Assembly (NCBI GenBank): GCA_004335835.1
Contig: RWJK01001656.1
Span: 71,113 to 135,112, forward strand
Length of the DNA stretch: 64,000 bases
Source: Scenedesmus sp. ARA3
Taxonomy: Eukaryota > Chlorophyta > Chlorophyceae > Sphaeropleales > Scenedesmaceae
Direction: 5' to 3'
Every line of letters starts with the position of its first letter. Within the stretch, counting starts at the first letter, position 1. The notes beneath the pieces are model-generated. The model saw only the letters and a list, made by a program, of their open reading frames with translations, made no database searches and was not told the origin of the DNA. This document shows, in pieces, positions 11,872-28,179 of this stretch. A program made the position numbers and the translations under genes.

Positions 11872-14206
11872 AGGCACATGCCCATATTGTGTTCCAGCTT
11901 GCGCAGCTCAGCAATGCAGCGCTCATCGCTGCCCTGCTTCACAGCAGCTTCTACTAGCTGCTCCACCTGCTGATGGACGAGCTGTCCCAGCACCACTCCG
12001 GGCAGGCACTCTAACAGCGCCTTCATGGTTCAACAACAGCCGCGCTTTGCAGCTGCGCCTAGCAGCGCAACTACTGCCGTGCTGCTGAGCTTCGCCACTG
12101 CCGGTGCAGCACACAGTGCTGCTGTGTTGCTGCAAGAGCCCTTGCCCACTGCTGCCTGCAGCAGCGGCAGCACTGCCTCACTGTCACTGCTGGCTGCTGG
12201 CAGCAGCTTGAGCAGTTGTTTACAATCCCTGCCTCCCTCCACAGCTGCTCGCAGCAGCTGCAGCGCTGCCTTGCTGCTGATGCCGGCTGCTGCTGGCAGT
12301 TTGCACAGCTCCTCAATGCAGCGCTCATCGCTGCCCTGCTCCACAGCTGCTGTTATCAGCCGCACCACCTGTTCACTGCTGAGCTGCTCAGCCATCACTG
12401 GCAGCAGGGACTCCGACAGCGCCTTTATTGCCCAAGAGCAGCTGCCCTGCACAGCTGCTCTGAGCAGCTCAAGTGCTTGCTTCACTGCCAATGCCCTCTG
12501 CTGCTGATAGCACGCAGAGCGCTGCTACGGTATACCTGCACTCAGCACTGCTGGTCAGCTTCGCAGCTGCTGCCAGCAGCTGCTTCATCTGCTGACTACT
12601 CAGCTGCTCAAGCAGCACCGCCGGCAGGTGATCCAACAACGCATCCATGACCCAGTGCCTGCCGCACTTCAAAGCTGAGTCGAGCAGCTGCAGCACTGCC
12701 TCACTTCTGATGCCCGCAGCTGCTGGTACCTGGCAGAGTGGTTCTATGCACTCGGAGTCGTTGTCATGCTCCACTGCTGTTTCCAGCAGCTGCGCCACCT
12801 GCTGACTGCCGAGCTGCTCGTGCACAACTGGCAGCAGGCGATGTAACATCTCGTTCAAGGACTCAGACAAGTGGTGCTCCAGAGCTATGCTAAGCAGCAC
12901 AACTACTGCCTCGCTGCTAATCTGGGCTACTGCTGGTATAGCGCACAGAGGTTCTGCAACCTCTGGAAATGACGAGGAGCCCGCCCATGCCTGCAGCTGC
13001 TGCAGCACTGCCTCACTGCTGATGCCTGCTGCTGCTGGCAGCTGGTACAATTGCAGCAGCACGTCGTGATGAGGCCCCCACTCCCCGTCCAGATCTATGC
13101 CCCCATCAGGACCGACCAGCTGTGCACAAACTGCTTCTATTGTGGCTGCGTCTACGTGCTGCTGCATGGCTGGCAGGCCCACCATACGCTGCACTGCTGC
13201 TGTGTGCTGCCGCACTGCTGCTGTAAGCAGCAGCTTGCGAGCCATGACAGGCTCAAGCAGCGCTGCTTCTGCAGCTGCAGCTCTAGCTGGCAGGCAGCGA
13301 AGTGCTGCTGCCACTGCACTTGGGTTGCTGCAGTTGATGGCCAGCTGCAGCAGGTCAGGGCCGTGGCCCTGGCCATGTCTGATGGCCCATGCAATGTCGT
13401 CCTAGTAAGCAGCAGGTGTAGCAGCAGCAGATGCAGCATCAGCATCAGCAACAGCAACAGGGTTGACCAGTCACTGTTGAACTGCCAAAGCAAGCTGTCT
13501 TCCAAGGCGATATGTATCTATATGCCAGGACGCATGTTCTGGCAATACAAAGAGTTTCAATCAAAGCCACGCCAGTGTCTGGCTGCATGTGCACCGACCC
13601 AAGGCTGGCCGACATGTGTAAGAACGAAGTTACACATGTACCTGTTGCTCAGCTTTCAAAGCCAACACCTACCTCGTCATCACCACAGCAGACAGCCAGT
13701 GCTGCTGCAGGGATGTCAGTTTGCACGCCCAGCTGCTGCTGCACCCGCACCCACACCTCCACTCCTGCCACCATGCTGTCAGCTGCAGCCAACAGCTGCG
13801 CATAGCTGATGCGCGCGTTAGCTTTGATCAGCTTGACAGCCACTGCACGAGGCACTGCAGGAAAGTTGAGCAGCTGTGTTGTGATGTCTTCTGCATTTAC
13901 AGGTGCTTTGCACAGCAGCAGTGCTGCCAGCCACGCTACTGCCTGTATGTGCTTTGGCAGTCTGCTGCTCCGTGCTGTGTTTAGAGCAGGGTCCAGGAAG
14001 ACAAGCAGGTCGTTGCTTTCGATGTCATCGACGGCTTGAAAACAGCTTTTAGTGCTTGCTGCCAGGCGAGCCAGGCCCTGCAGATCCAGCGCTGCGCGCA
14101 GCGGGGGCACTGTGTGCAAGGCGTCCAGCAAAGCAGCTAGGTGCTGCAAGCTCTCCCGCTGGCCACGCGTCAGAACCAGCTTCCTCGTAAGACACAAACA
14201 AACCAA
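11187..14206 (-). CDS. Helical-repeat protein with poly-Q/Pro-Gly tail; disrupted
   Basis: Two exons are visible: about 14206-13673 (its 5' limit and the ATG are not found) and 13401-11187, joined in phase by GT-AG borders. The second exon encodes tandem about 35-residue helical half-units, recurring as ISSEAVLQLL then EQLSSQQVAQLL and SDECIEELCKLPAAAG. These suggest an alpha-solenoid. They are followed by poly-Q and three Gln/Gly/Met-rich repeats (YGMPGVPPT, PGGAM, GAGQLQQ). Two lesions break the frame: an apparent one-base insertion near 12477 and an in-frame TGA at 12030-12032 where sister repeats have Trp. The (CAG)n tract holds an assembly gap. It is either a pseudogene or a sequence with errors. 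The function is unknown and the repeats look lineage-specific. Confidence 0.6.
11556..11870 (-). repeat. (CAG)n/(CTG)n tract encoding poly-Q, with internal gap
   Basis: Pure CTG repeats at 11556-11613 and 11817-11870 (about 19 and 18 units) flank 203 undetermined bases. On the minus strand the tract reads CAG, and both sides stay in the glutamine frame of the surrounding gene. The gap is most likely the unresolved middle of one long CAG tract. Confidence 0.9.
11614..11816. other. Assembly gap (203 N)
   Basis: An uninterrupted run of N sits in the middle of a CTG microsatellite. Its size may be an estimate, so the true repeat length is unknown. Confidence 0.99.
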
Positions 14207-15115
14207 TTTGCGAGTTTAGCAAGGTTCACAACATTGGCAAGCGTCTTCCGCCATGAAGCAGTATCCTGGCAGTGGCACAAGCTTCCGCTGCCTCGGTACC
14301 GTCGAACCCTGAACAACACTAACAATGGGCACCTCGGTAGCTCAAAAATAGGTAATCTTGTGGACGTCTAGCATTTCAGTTTCAATGCCATCAGGCATGC
14401 GGAAACCCACGGCCCATGACAGCAGCACTACTGCAACCTTGGATTCAATGAAAGCGAAGACAGCGATTACCCTGCTTACCGCCATCTTGCTTGACTGACC
14501 GAACCGAAGTTGTTTGTTCCAGGCCTCAAACCTCGATAGTCGCCAAGTACCTGCTCCACATTCAGCCTGCTGCTGCTCAGCCGTGTGCACCACAGCAGAC
14601 ACCTGCTGGGCAGCTGTTGCAACTGCCAGTTGCAACTGCCAGCAGTGCTGAGGACGCAGGCGCAGATGGCGCCCTAACTAGCACAGCAGCTGGCTCTATC
14701 GAGAATTGCAGCTGGCTGTCAACGTCAACGTCAAAACGATGTGACTATGATCCCTGCATACCGTTACCGCGCTGTGCTTGCAGCGTCAGCTGCTACTGCT
14801 GTTTGCCAACCAGCAACCTTGCCAGCCTTGCTGCCTCTGCCTGCCAGGGGTGATGGCAGGGTGCCAAAATCGGCTGACAGGGCGATGTGCCTAATGACAC
14901 ACAACATCACCACAACAGAGAGCCCCGGTGTACTCCAGCTAGCAGCGCTGCACCTGTGTTGCAAACGCGACACCCACTGCTATGTGTTAAACACAGTCAC
15001 GCCTGCACAGCCAAAAGAAGCTTGCTGGCGCGCTCTTGGTGACAAATCTCATGCTGCTGCATGTCATTCATGCTGCAGCTACCTCTCCCCACTCAAGCCT
15101 TCAGCTGCTGGCAAC
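14207..15115. other. Region between two minus-strand genes
   Basis: This must contain the missing 5' exon(s) of the repeat-protein gene and the 3' UTR of the bL9 gene. A minus-strand ATG-GCG followed by a GTAAGC donor occurs near 14488-14480, but its phase does not fit the first acceptor I can see, so I do not use it. Confidence 0.4.
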
Positions 15116-16078
15116 CTAAGCTGCAGGCTGCACTCCTCCTGCTGCTGCTGCTGCGCCCGCCTTCTCCTGCTGCCCGCCAAACAGCCGAAGCTTGTGCTGC
15201 CGCACCCTGCTGCTGCGCCGCGTGCGGTTCACCTCAACCTCCAGCTCCACCTGCTGCCCTTCGCTGTCTTTCAAATTCAGCGGCACTTTGAAGCTGCCAA
15301 AGGCCTTGATGGGGCTATGGCTGTGCATCAGGATGAGCTCCGGCGGTAGTGAGACGTGCAGCTGCTTGGCTGCGCATGCGGCAAGGTGCTGCGCTGTGAC
15401 CTCACCCAGCATCGGCTGCTCAGGGTGCTGCTGGTTGAAGCGGCGGCCGATGACCTGCGGGATATGCAGTTGTGTGTGGCAGTTTGCAGTGTGGCACAGA
15501 GCAGGGTCAGTCTGTTGGTTGTTTGCAGAACAGCAGCTTGCAGGACACATGGCCAGTCGCACCGCACAGTTGAAGTTGTGTGACCGACGTTTCGCTTATG
15601 TTGACCAACTGGCTGACGCAGACACGAGAAGGCTGCACGGTCACAACAAGCAGCACACAACCGGCCGTGTTGGGCAGCTGCCCGGCCCGCTGTACTCACC
15701 ACCCGGCAATCACAGCAATGATAAGCAGTGCCGCTTCCAAGGACCACACAGCATGCCCCGCGCTCACCACGTGCTTGCTGTGCAACAGGTCGATGATCTG
15801 CGGCAGCTGCTGCTCAGGCGGCAGCTTGGCCGCATCCACGGCTGCTGCTGCTGCCGCCTGCTTGCCGCCACCCCTCAGCTTCAGAAGCCCCTGCTCGCTC
15901 AGCAGCCCGCGCGCCTGCACAGTGGCAGCAGCAGCAGCAGCAGCGGGTGTGAGAGGGGTGAGGATTTGGTTCAACAAGGCGAGCCTGCCTCTGCTGCTGA
16001 TTATGCAACATGCTACGCGGCAACTGCTGCCTTCCTTTTCCATCTTCAAGCTAGCGGCAGTTCTTGCTGAAAGCTGCT

Positions 16079-16114
<36 letters not shown>

Positions 16115-16255
16115 GCGCTCACCTTCATGTCACGCACGACTGATGGTATGGCATAGTCTGCGATGCCCTGCGGGAACAGTGTGTACCGGGCGTGGCCTGC
16201 CTTCACTGTGACGATGTCGCCCTGCTTGCCCAGCTTCTCATGGTCCTGCAGCAAA

Positions 16256-16288
<33 letters not shown>

Positions 16289-16697
16289 CAAAGCAGCAGT
16301 GTAACAAACAGCAGATACTACAGTAGCATGAAGGAGAGTGCCAATGTACATGCGATACTGCTGCAGCTGGTTGTGTGTTGCTGCTGCTGCCAACCCTATG
16401 CCTTGCTTGCCTGCTCCTTGCACAACCTCAAGGCGGCAACTCCTTTAAACAGCAATCATTCAACTGCTTAGACACGATGCCAACTTGAAATGGCCTCACC
16501 TGCAGCAGAACCATTCGCACAGTGTGCTTGTGCCTGTGCTGCTGCTGCAGCGCACCAGCAGTGGCAGCTAGAGGCAGCAGTTGCTCCTGCAGTGCTGCTC
16601 CACGAATTCCAGCACATGAAGCTGACGTGACTGCATTAGGTAGAGCTTTGCACGCTGACAGCAGTAGCAGAGCGCCGCTGTGCCCCTGCTGCAGCAT
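15116..16697 (-). CDS. Mitochondrial ribosomal protein bL9m, 268 aa
   Basis: Four exons: 16697-16500, 16245-16123, 15914-15768 and 15454-15116, in phase. Residues 1 to about 57 are Ala/Leu/Ser-rich with basic residues and lack acids, as expected for an organelle presequence. The bL9 N-domain starts with VRMVLLQDHEKLGKQGDIV, continues VKAGHARYTLFPQGIA, and is the diagnostic part that binds 23S rRNA at the L1-stalk base in bacteria. A helical linker with alanine runs follows (exon 3). The C-domain ends with SPIKAFGSFKVPLNL and EVEV. About 25 residues of basic and alanine-rich tail follow that bacterial bL9 lacks. Mitochondrial rather than plastid targeting is inferred from the presequence style and C-domain only. 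Confidence 0.85.
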
Positions 16698-17282
16698 TGT
16701 ATGCCAGATCGTGCTGACAGCCTCTGGATCAAGATATTTATCGTGTTATTTCAGCTCAGTACTACAATAACAAACTGCGACAGCAACGTCGACTGCTCTA
16801 CAGCGCGATGCACAAGTACAGGTGACTCGGAGGTGGTCACTACAGGCCTGTACTAGAGGCCAGGCGAAGCACTAGATCGCTCGAAGGGTTCTTCAAGGCA
16901 ATGGCCGAATCTAATGCACCAGTACCTGCTGCTTTGCGATGGCCACCGGTGCCAAGCAACAGCTGAACTGTAACAGTAACAGTGTGGTGTCAAACCACTG
17001 GTCTGAGCCCTGATGAATGTCAAGCACCACGACAGACAGCCCCGACAGTTGTTCTGTAACAGAGTGACTTCTGCATCACGTTACCAAACTCTGCACCACA
17101 TGTCTGTAAATGCGTCCATACATGTCCCAAGCAGTCAAACAGACGCCCACCACACATGACCAGCCAGCAATCCCAGTAGCCTGACACCACAGCTCAGCTG
17201 CTTGATGTACAGGGAGTCTCCATCTTATTTTTTGCTAAGTCTCAGGATCACCCAGTGCTAGTGCTAGAATCAGGCATGTGTA
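16698..17282. other. Divergent intergenic region bL9m / SfsA-domain gene
   Basis: About 585 bp between two divergent start codons, so it should contain both promoters. There is a TATTTTTTGC stretch around 17226 but no clear TATA box, and nothing else is recognised. Confidence 0.5.
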
Positions 17283-21685
<4,403 letters not shown>

Positions 21686-22793
21686 GTGCTGCTGTGCTGC
21701 TAGCATCAGGCCTTGGCAGGCAGTGCCCACTGCAGGTGGCGTGTTGTCGGTGTTGCTGATGCTAGCGGCCATTGCTGCTGGCTTTAATTGAGCGGTGCTT
21801 CCGGCGCCTGAGCCAAGCTTGCATGTCGTAGCTGAATGGTGATGTCATGGTTTGTCATTGAGCCTATCAGTGCTTAGCTGCTGTGATTGCCAAGGTAGTG
21901 CTGGTGCTCTATGGCTTGCAGGGGTGGCACACATAACGTTGCTGTGGCAGCCATGACGACAGTTGAGGTAACCCGCCTCAGAGCCCAGAGTATACTCTGT
22001 GCATGCCAACGGTAGCTGGTCTGGGCGGTCAGCCTTGCTGACGCCTTGTGTGTAGGGTTGGTCGAAGTTCTGGCTTAACACTAAGCAAGGTGTGTACTTG
22101 GAACGCAGCAGATCCCTCCTGCACATTCTGTACGCTTATGACAGCTGTCATGCAGTTGTTCAGTAGGATACCGCACTGCGTCAAGCAACCACTTGAACAT
22201 GCATGGTAGCAGTCCCATCTCAGGGCGTTCCTTGCCCAAAAATGTTACCGTTACTGCAGCCAGTGCATTTGCTGCCATGCAAACGCCACAATTGTTCCAG
22301 TGGCTGCTTGCAGGCACAGCCTCAAGGCTGCTGATCTGCTAGGACACAGCCTCTGCAGCAACCTGACAGACACAGTCGCACACAGCCGGAGCAGCAACAC
22401 CCCCTCATAGGCAAAGTGCTGTCAATTTCAGGCAGAGCAGAGTCTGCTCTGAGCATGCACATGGCACAAACAGCACCATCATCTGGAAACAGCCGTTTGG
22501 AGCCCAGATGCAAAAGCATTTACACATGCAGCATTCAGTACAGGCTCTGCAGCACACACGTGGAGAGCCCACACCTGCACCACACAAGGCATAGCAGCAC
22601 CTCCTCACAACAGGGACTGCATGCTACCACAAGCACGGCGCAATCTAGTGCTGCACGCATTAGACACATGCGTGCAAAGCCAGACATTGCCAAACGCAGC
22701 GCAAACGCTGGATTCCAACAGTGCAGCTTGCACCCACAAACGCACACACCCCACAGCACGGCACGAGTGCCAGTGGTCAAGCCATGCCATCGC
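21686..22793. other. Convergent intergenic region
   Basis: Holds the 3' flanks of the SfsA-domain gene and of the DWNN gene. A minus-strand TGTAA (22520-22524) 270 bp past the DWNN stop is a candidate chlorophyte poly(A) signal. No gene or element seen. Confidence 0.45.
22520..22524 (-). terminator. Candidate poly(A) signal (UGUAA) of the DWNN gene
   Basis: TGTAA on the minus strand, the poly(A) signal typical of chlorophyte nuclear genes, 270 bp downstream of the stop codon at 22794-22796. Confidence 0.35.
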
Positions 22794-25700
22794 TCACTTC
22801 TTGTGCCGCGACCGCTTAGACGCCGCCTTGGCGTGCCTGTCTTCCCAGCCCCTGTCCCGCTCCCGCCCCTCCCGCTCGTCCCCATGCTGCTGCTGCTTCG
22901 CCCCACCTCGCGGACCTCCCCCACTCAATGCACCCTGCAGCGCACCAGCCAGCAGCCGCTGGATACCCCCAGGGCCCCCGCCAGCCCCACCAGCAGCACG
23001 CCTGCTGCTGCTAGCACCAATGACTCTGGCCTGGCCACCACCAGAGCCTCTCGTCTCTAGCTGCGGCGCTTGCGCTTGTGCTGCTGCTGCTGCTGCATCA
23101 CAGCCACTGCCCAGCCTGGCACCCAGCCGGCTAGCGATGCTCTCGCGCACAGGCGGCCGCTCAGCAGCAGCTGCTGCTGCTGCTGCTGGCCTGCCGCTGC
23201 TGCGCGAGCGCTTGGCTGGGGGAGCTGCTGGGGAGCGGTCTCTGCTGCGGTCCCTGCTCCTGCTCCTGCTGCGGCTTCTGCTGCGCCTGCTGCCACCTGC
23301 AGCACATGGAAACGGCAAGGGCATCGGGCAAGGGCATCGGGCAAGGGTAAACAGAGAGGTTCGTTGGACATAAAACAGCTGACAACTCGCAAGCATGCAC
23401 ACGCACAGCAGCAGCGCATGCTGGTCCTGACCACTGACTAACCCTGCACAATCTGCTACCATGCATGAGGCAGCACCACACACCACACACCATCGAGTTG
23501 ATCAGTGGTGCTGCTCATAGCTAGGTGCTTGCTGCATTACTTCTGGCGCGCCGCTGACTAACAACATGCCCAACTGACTGCTAACAATGCGTTTCAAGCC
23601 ACAATACAGGCCCAATCTACTATGCACCAGCAGCTCAAACAACGCCCGCCACCCTGCCCTCCTTAGTCCCTCACCTTCGCCGTCCCTGCTGCCACGCTGC
23701 TTGTCTGAGCGGTGCCGCTTCTTCGCCTTGCGCTCCTTCTTGGACCTGCTGCTGCGGCCCTTGCCGCGCCCATCCCTGCTCCCGCTGCGGCTCCTGCTGC
23801 GGCTGCGGCTGCGGCTGTAGCTCCTGCTCCTGCGCTGCCGGCCCCTGCCACCCTCATCCGCTGCTGCATCATCTGCATCGCCTGATGCCCCAGCAGCAGC
23901 AGCAGTATCTGCATCTGCCCACTCCTCATCAGGGCCGTCACCAAAGTCCAGCAACTCCTCCTGCTCCTCTTTTGCGTCCTCAGCAGCCTCATCCTGCTGC
24001 TGCTGCTGCTGCTGCTGCTCCGCGCTGCCTCTGCCCCTGCTGGGGCTGCGGCTCCTATCCTTGCTGCCACTGCGCTGCTGCTGCTCCGCGCCTTGCTGCT
24101 GCTGGGGTTCGCTGCCAGCAGCGCTAGGGGAGGCAGACCTGCTCCTGCCGCGCAGGCGGGCAGGCGACCCGGCCCTGCTCTTGCCTTTCTCAGCAGCTGC
24201 CACATCATCAGGCTGTTGCTGCTGCTGCTGCTGCTGAGGGCTTGCTGGCTGCTTGGGTGACCTAGGCTGAGGGCCCAGCCGGCTGAGGATGTTGCGCCGC
24301 TTAGCTGGCTTGTCTGCTGCTGCTGCTGCTGGTTCTGCAGCCCCGTTTGCCGCAGCTTCTGCATGCTCATCAGCGCCGGCTGCTGCTGTGTTGGCTGCAT
24401 CTGGACCTTCTTCTGACGGCGCGGCAGTGTCAGCAGCTGTTGCCGTTGCGTCTGCTGCCTCCTCGGCTTCTGCTGCTGCGGAGTCTGCTTGCGCAGGCTT
24501 CTCTGCATCTGCTGCTGCTGCATCCTGCAGCTCCTGTGATGAGGCTGGCTTGCTGGCATCCCGCAAGTGGTCAGGCAGCCTGCAGCAGCAGCAAAGCAAG
24601 CACAGCACAGCAGCAGGCAACAACCACGCACAGGTTCTGTCACAACATTGCTGCCAGGCTGCGGGATCAGTGTAGCACATCACAGTGATTAGGCAGTGCA
24701 ATCAGACTGAGCAACATGCATGCACAAGCTGCAGAGCAGGGAAGGGCGAGCAGAGCCATCGTTGGGCTTGCAGGTATGCAGGATGGAAGCAGTGCACGGC
24801 AACAATGCAACTGTCACAACAGCCAGGGGAACAACAAGTACCACAGCAACACAAGAACTGCACACTGGGCTTGAAAAGGATGATTGAATGGCTGCTGCGG
24901 CTGTCGCAACGGCACTGCCCATGTTGCTGCTGATGCACACACACACGTGCTGCTGCTGCTGCTGCTGGCTACTGTCAAACGCTGCTGGGTGCTGCTCTTC
25001 CAGCCCAAAACACGCTGTCCAGATACTGGCGGAGTGAATGAAGTGGTATAGATGCTTGTTACAAAGGAGCTGCAACACAGCAACACTTGAGTGTCAGCAG
25101 TAAGAACGCATAACTGGGCAAACACCTGCCGAGGCGCAGCGGCGCCAAGCACGTAGCGCCCGGCTCAACACCCATATGCATGCCGCATCCCTGCAGCTGA
25201 TCTGCCAACTGCGCTTGATGACTGTGCCAGAATGCCGCGACAATGCTTGCCTCAACAACCACCGTGCTGAAACAAAGCCTGCTCAGGTGCCACGCGTGCT
25301 GCGCCTGCAAAACTGCTGCTGAACACAGCCCTGAGATGCAGCACTGTACGCTTGTGCACGGCATGCGCACAATGCCACCAAAACACCTGCTGAAGCCACA
25401 GACAGCTGTTGTCATGCTAATGAAGCAGACCAGCTGCCATGGGGAGCAACAGTGAGCTCACTACAACAACCAGCACCGCTGCTGCGCCGCCCACAAAGCA
25501 CGCGTGCATGCCCCTGACATGTGTGGCGCTCTCTACAGGTTGAGCCTGCAACACTGCACAGAAGGCGGCAACTGCACGCCACTGCAACCCGCCACATCCA
25601 CATCGCATACCATCCACAGGTGCTGCAAGCCTCCCATAGTCTTAGGTATTTTTAACAACTGCCTGCCTGCCTGCCTGACACGCAACTGACACACCGCCGC

Positions 25701-28144
25701 TGCTAGCCTCCCCAAAAGCCAAGCCAAAATGTTTGAGCTGCAATGCACTGCCAAGTCTGCCACACACAGGGAGGCTGCAGCAGCCCTCATACTGCTGCGC
25801 AGTTGGCTGGCTGCATCAGGCAACACATTTTCACAGCTGCCGCACAACAGCAGCACCGCTGGACCAAACGCAAAGGAGCATCCATCCATGCACCTCGCAC
25901 CCAGGAGCATGACCCATGCAACGTAAGCACAGCACTACCCTTCAGGTGCGTGTACGCCTTGGCCAACAACCTCTCAGGCATGTGTCCGTCCAAGCATCGC
26001 CATTGCAAGTACCACATGGTGTGAGTCTTCATGATACGTAGGCGGTAGCGCTGCCTTACCAACAGCAGGCAGCTATGCCGCAGCTAGCTGCCATCGCCTG
26101 CTGGCTTCCCCTGCTGGCTTCCCCTGCTGTCTATCTGTTTTACTGCCTTTGTTTGCACTGCTGATGGCGAGCAGCTGGACGTGCTGCTGTGATGCTGCTG
26201 TGCTGTATGCTGTCACATGTGCTCTTTGCATTGCCGTGCTCAATGCAAGCAATGCAGATTAGGAGTGCAGGGCTGCGATGTTGTGTAGCCTGGGGACGCC
26301 CTCGCAAGGAAGCTACCCTACCCCAAGGTGTAAACCCGCCAAGGTGCCCCCTTGCCAGTGCAATCCCCAGGTTGCTGCTGTGCAATAATGCAGTGATAAT
26401 GCAGCAACATTGCAGCAACAACACACCATAGCAAACTGGCGCAACCCTGTTCTGCGTGCAATTCTATACTAGTAGGCGCCGCTATCCAGCCACTGCTGCT
26501 CTTACCTGTTACCTGCACTGAATTGCGCGACAGCTTATGGGGCAAAACAGCCTGACTGCGACTGCCTAGCTGCCTGGGACACAAGGCATCAGAGCTGGAG
26601 CTCACCAACAAGCCGCTGTAAGTGCAACTGCTGGCACACCCGGCCTGTACTTTGCCCCCCTCCCTCCCCCCATTCCCCCACCCTTATATAGTATTGTTAC
26701 ACACCCAGCGGTGTACAAGCGCACCAAGCGCACACAGCGTCTTGCCTTTCCACAGAACACGGAACACATTGCGGAACAGGAAATGAGACCTACGCCGCAC
26801 CTCTCCACCCTTACGCACTCACACCTAACTGCCACCTGCACCCAACACATACAGCAGCCTCTGCCCAGCACCATACTGCACCTGTCAACGCCTTCTGCCG
26901 CCTCTGTTGCACCTGCTGCTGCTGCTGCTGCTGCTTCTCCGTTAGCTTCGAGGCTCGCGCTGCGGCGCCTGCCTCGCCTGCTGCTGCGCTCCTGCTGCCC
27001 GGCTGCTTTCGCATCCTCCCTGTCCCGCCTGCTGCCTCTGCTGCGGCCCTTGTGCCGATCGTGGCTCCTGCTCCTGCTGCAGTGGCTGCGGCGCTCGCCC
27101 TGTGCATCCGAAACGCGCAGCAGCAGCAGCAAGCAGGCAAGCAAGAAGGAATTAGTTAAGCAATGACATCAGTAACAATGCCGGTGCCTATGCATGAAAA
27201 ACACACTGCACACCAACCCAACACAAAGAGCCGCCAGCAACTGGTGAGCAAGCAGCTACAGCAGCGTTCCTGCAAGCCCCTGCTGCCCAGCCCTGCTGCA
27301 GGCCAGCCCTCACCTGCCGCTTGCTGCCCCTATCGCCGCGTGGTGAGCGCGAGCTGCGCCGGCCGGCTGAGCGAGACCGGGACCGAGAGTGGGAGCGCCG
27401 CCTGCACATAGCCAGCAGCAGCAGGGCAGCAAGAAAGCACACGACATGAGTTAGCATTCCTGCAAGAAGGCAGGTCAGTTTTGCAAGTTATACCAGAATT
27501 AGCCCACCACAAGCTGCACCATGCGCCCAGCAAAATAAAGCAGCAATCACCAGACCAGCAGGAGAAAACATATGCCGCATCCTGCATGCACACAGCAGTG
27601 AAACCCACTACACCAATGCACTACAACAACGCTCTGCACCGACACAGCCCGCCCTTGCGCGCATTCACCTGCTGCTGTGCCGCCCACGCCGCCTGCCATC
27701 CTCCTCCTCCTGCGGCTGCTGCTGCTGCGGAGGTGGTGCATATCGCCCGCGCAGCGAGTCAAACTCGTCTGGCGTTAGCGGCCTGTCTGCCAGAAACGCG
27801 CCCCGCACATCTTTGAGTGTCCAGCGGGCGTAAGGCCCTTGCAGGATGTCTCTGCAGTAGGACAGCTTCAAGAAATCAGCGGCATCGCCTGCAGGCATGG
27901 CACAGCAGCAGCAGCAACAGCGCAGAAGGTCAGGTGACGTACGGCCATAGAAGCGCAGGGGACTAGTGTGACTGCTTGTTCAGCATCCTGTGTCTGTCTG
28001 TGCACAGCAACACTAAAAGCACTGTGCAGGATCCTGCATTGCCGGCATGAAAGCTGCTGTGTATGTTGACGGGACAGTGTCCATCTAATAAAGTAACACC
28101 CCACATCGATAACCCGCAGTGCCCACCTCCAGGAGCTTGCTGCG

Positions 28145-28179
<35 letters not shown>

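Noticed and set aside
25059..25910. Two minus-strand open frames within the DWNN intron
   Set aside because: They look peptide-like in places, but I could not connect them in phase to anything, and the flanking exons already join in phase without them.
26289..26371. CCTGGGGA...TCCCCAGG inverted repeat, possible small transposon
   Set aside because: Only 8 bp, without a flanking target duplication or a second copy in the window.
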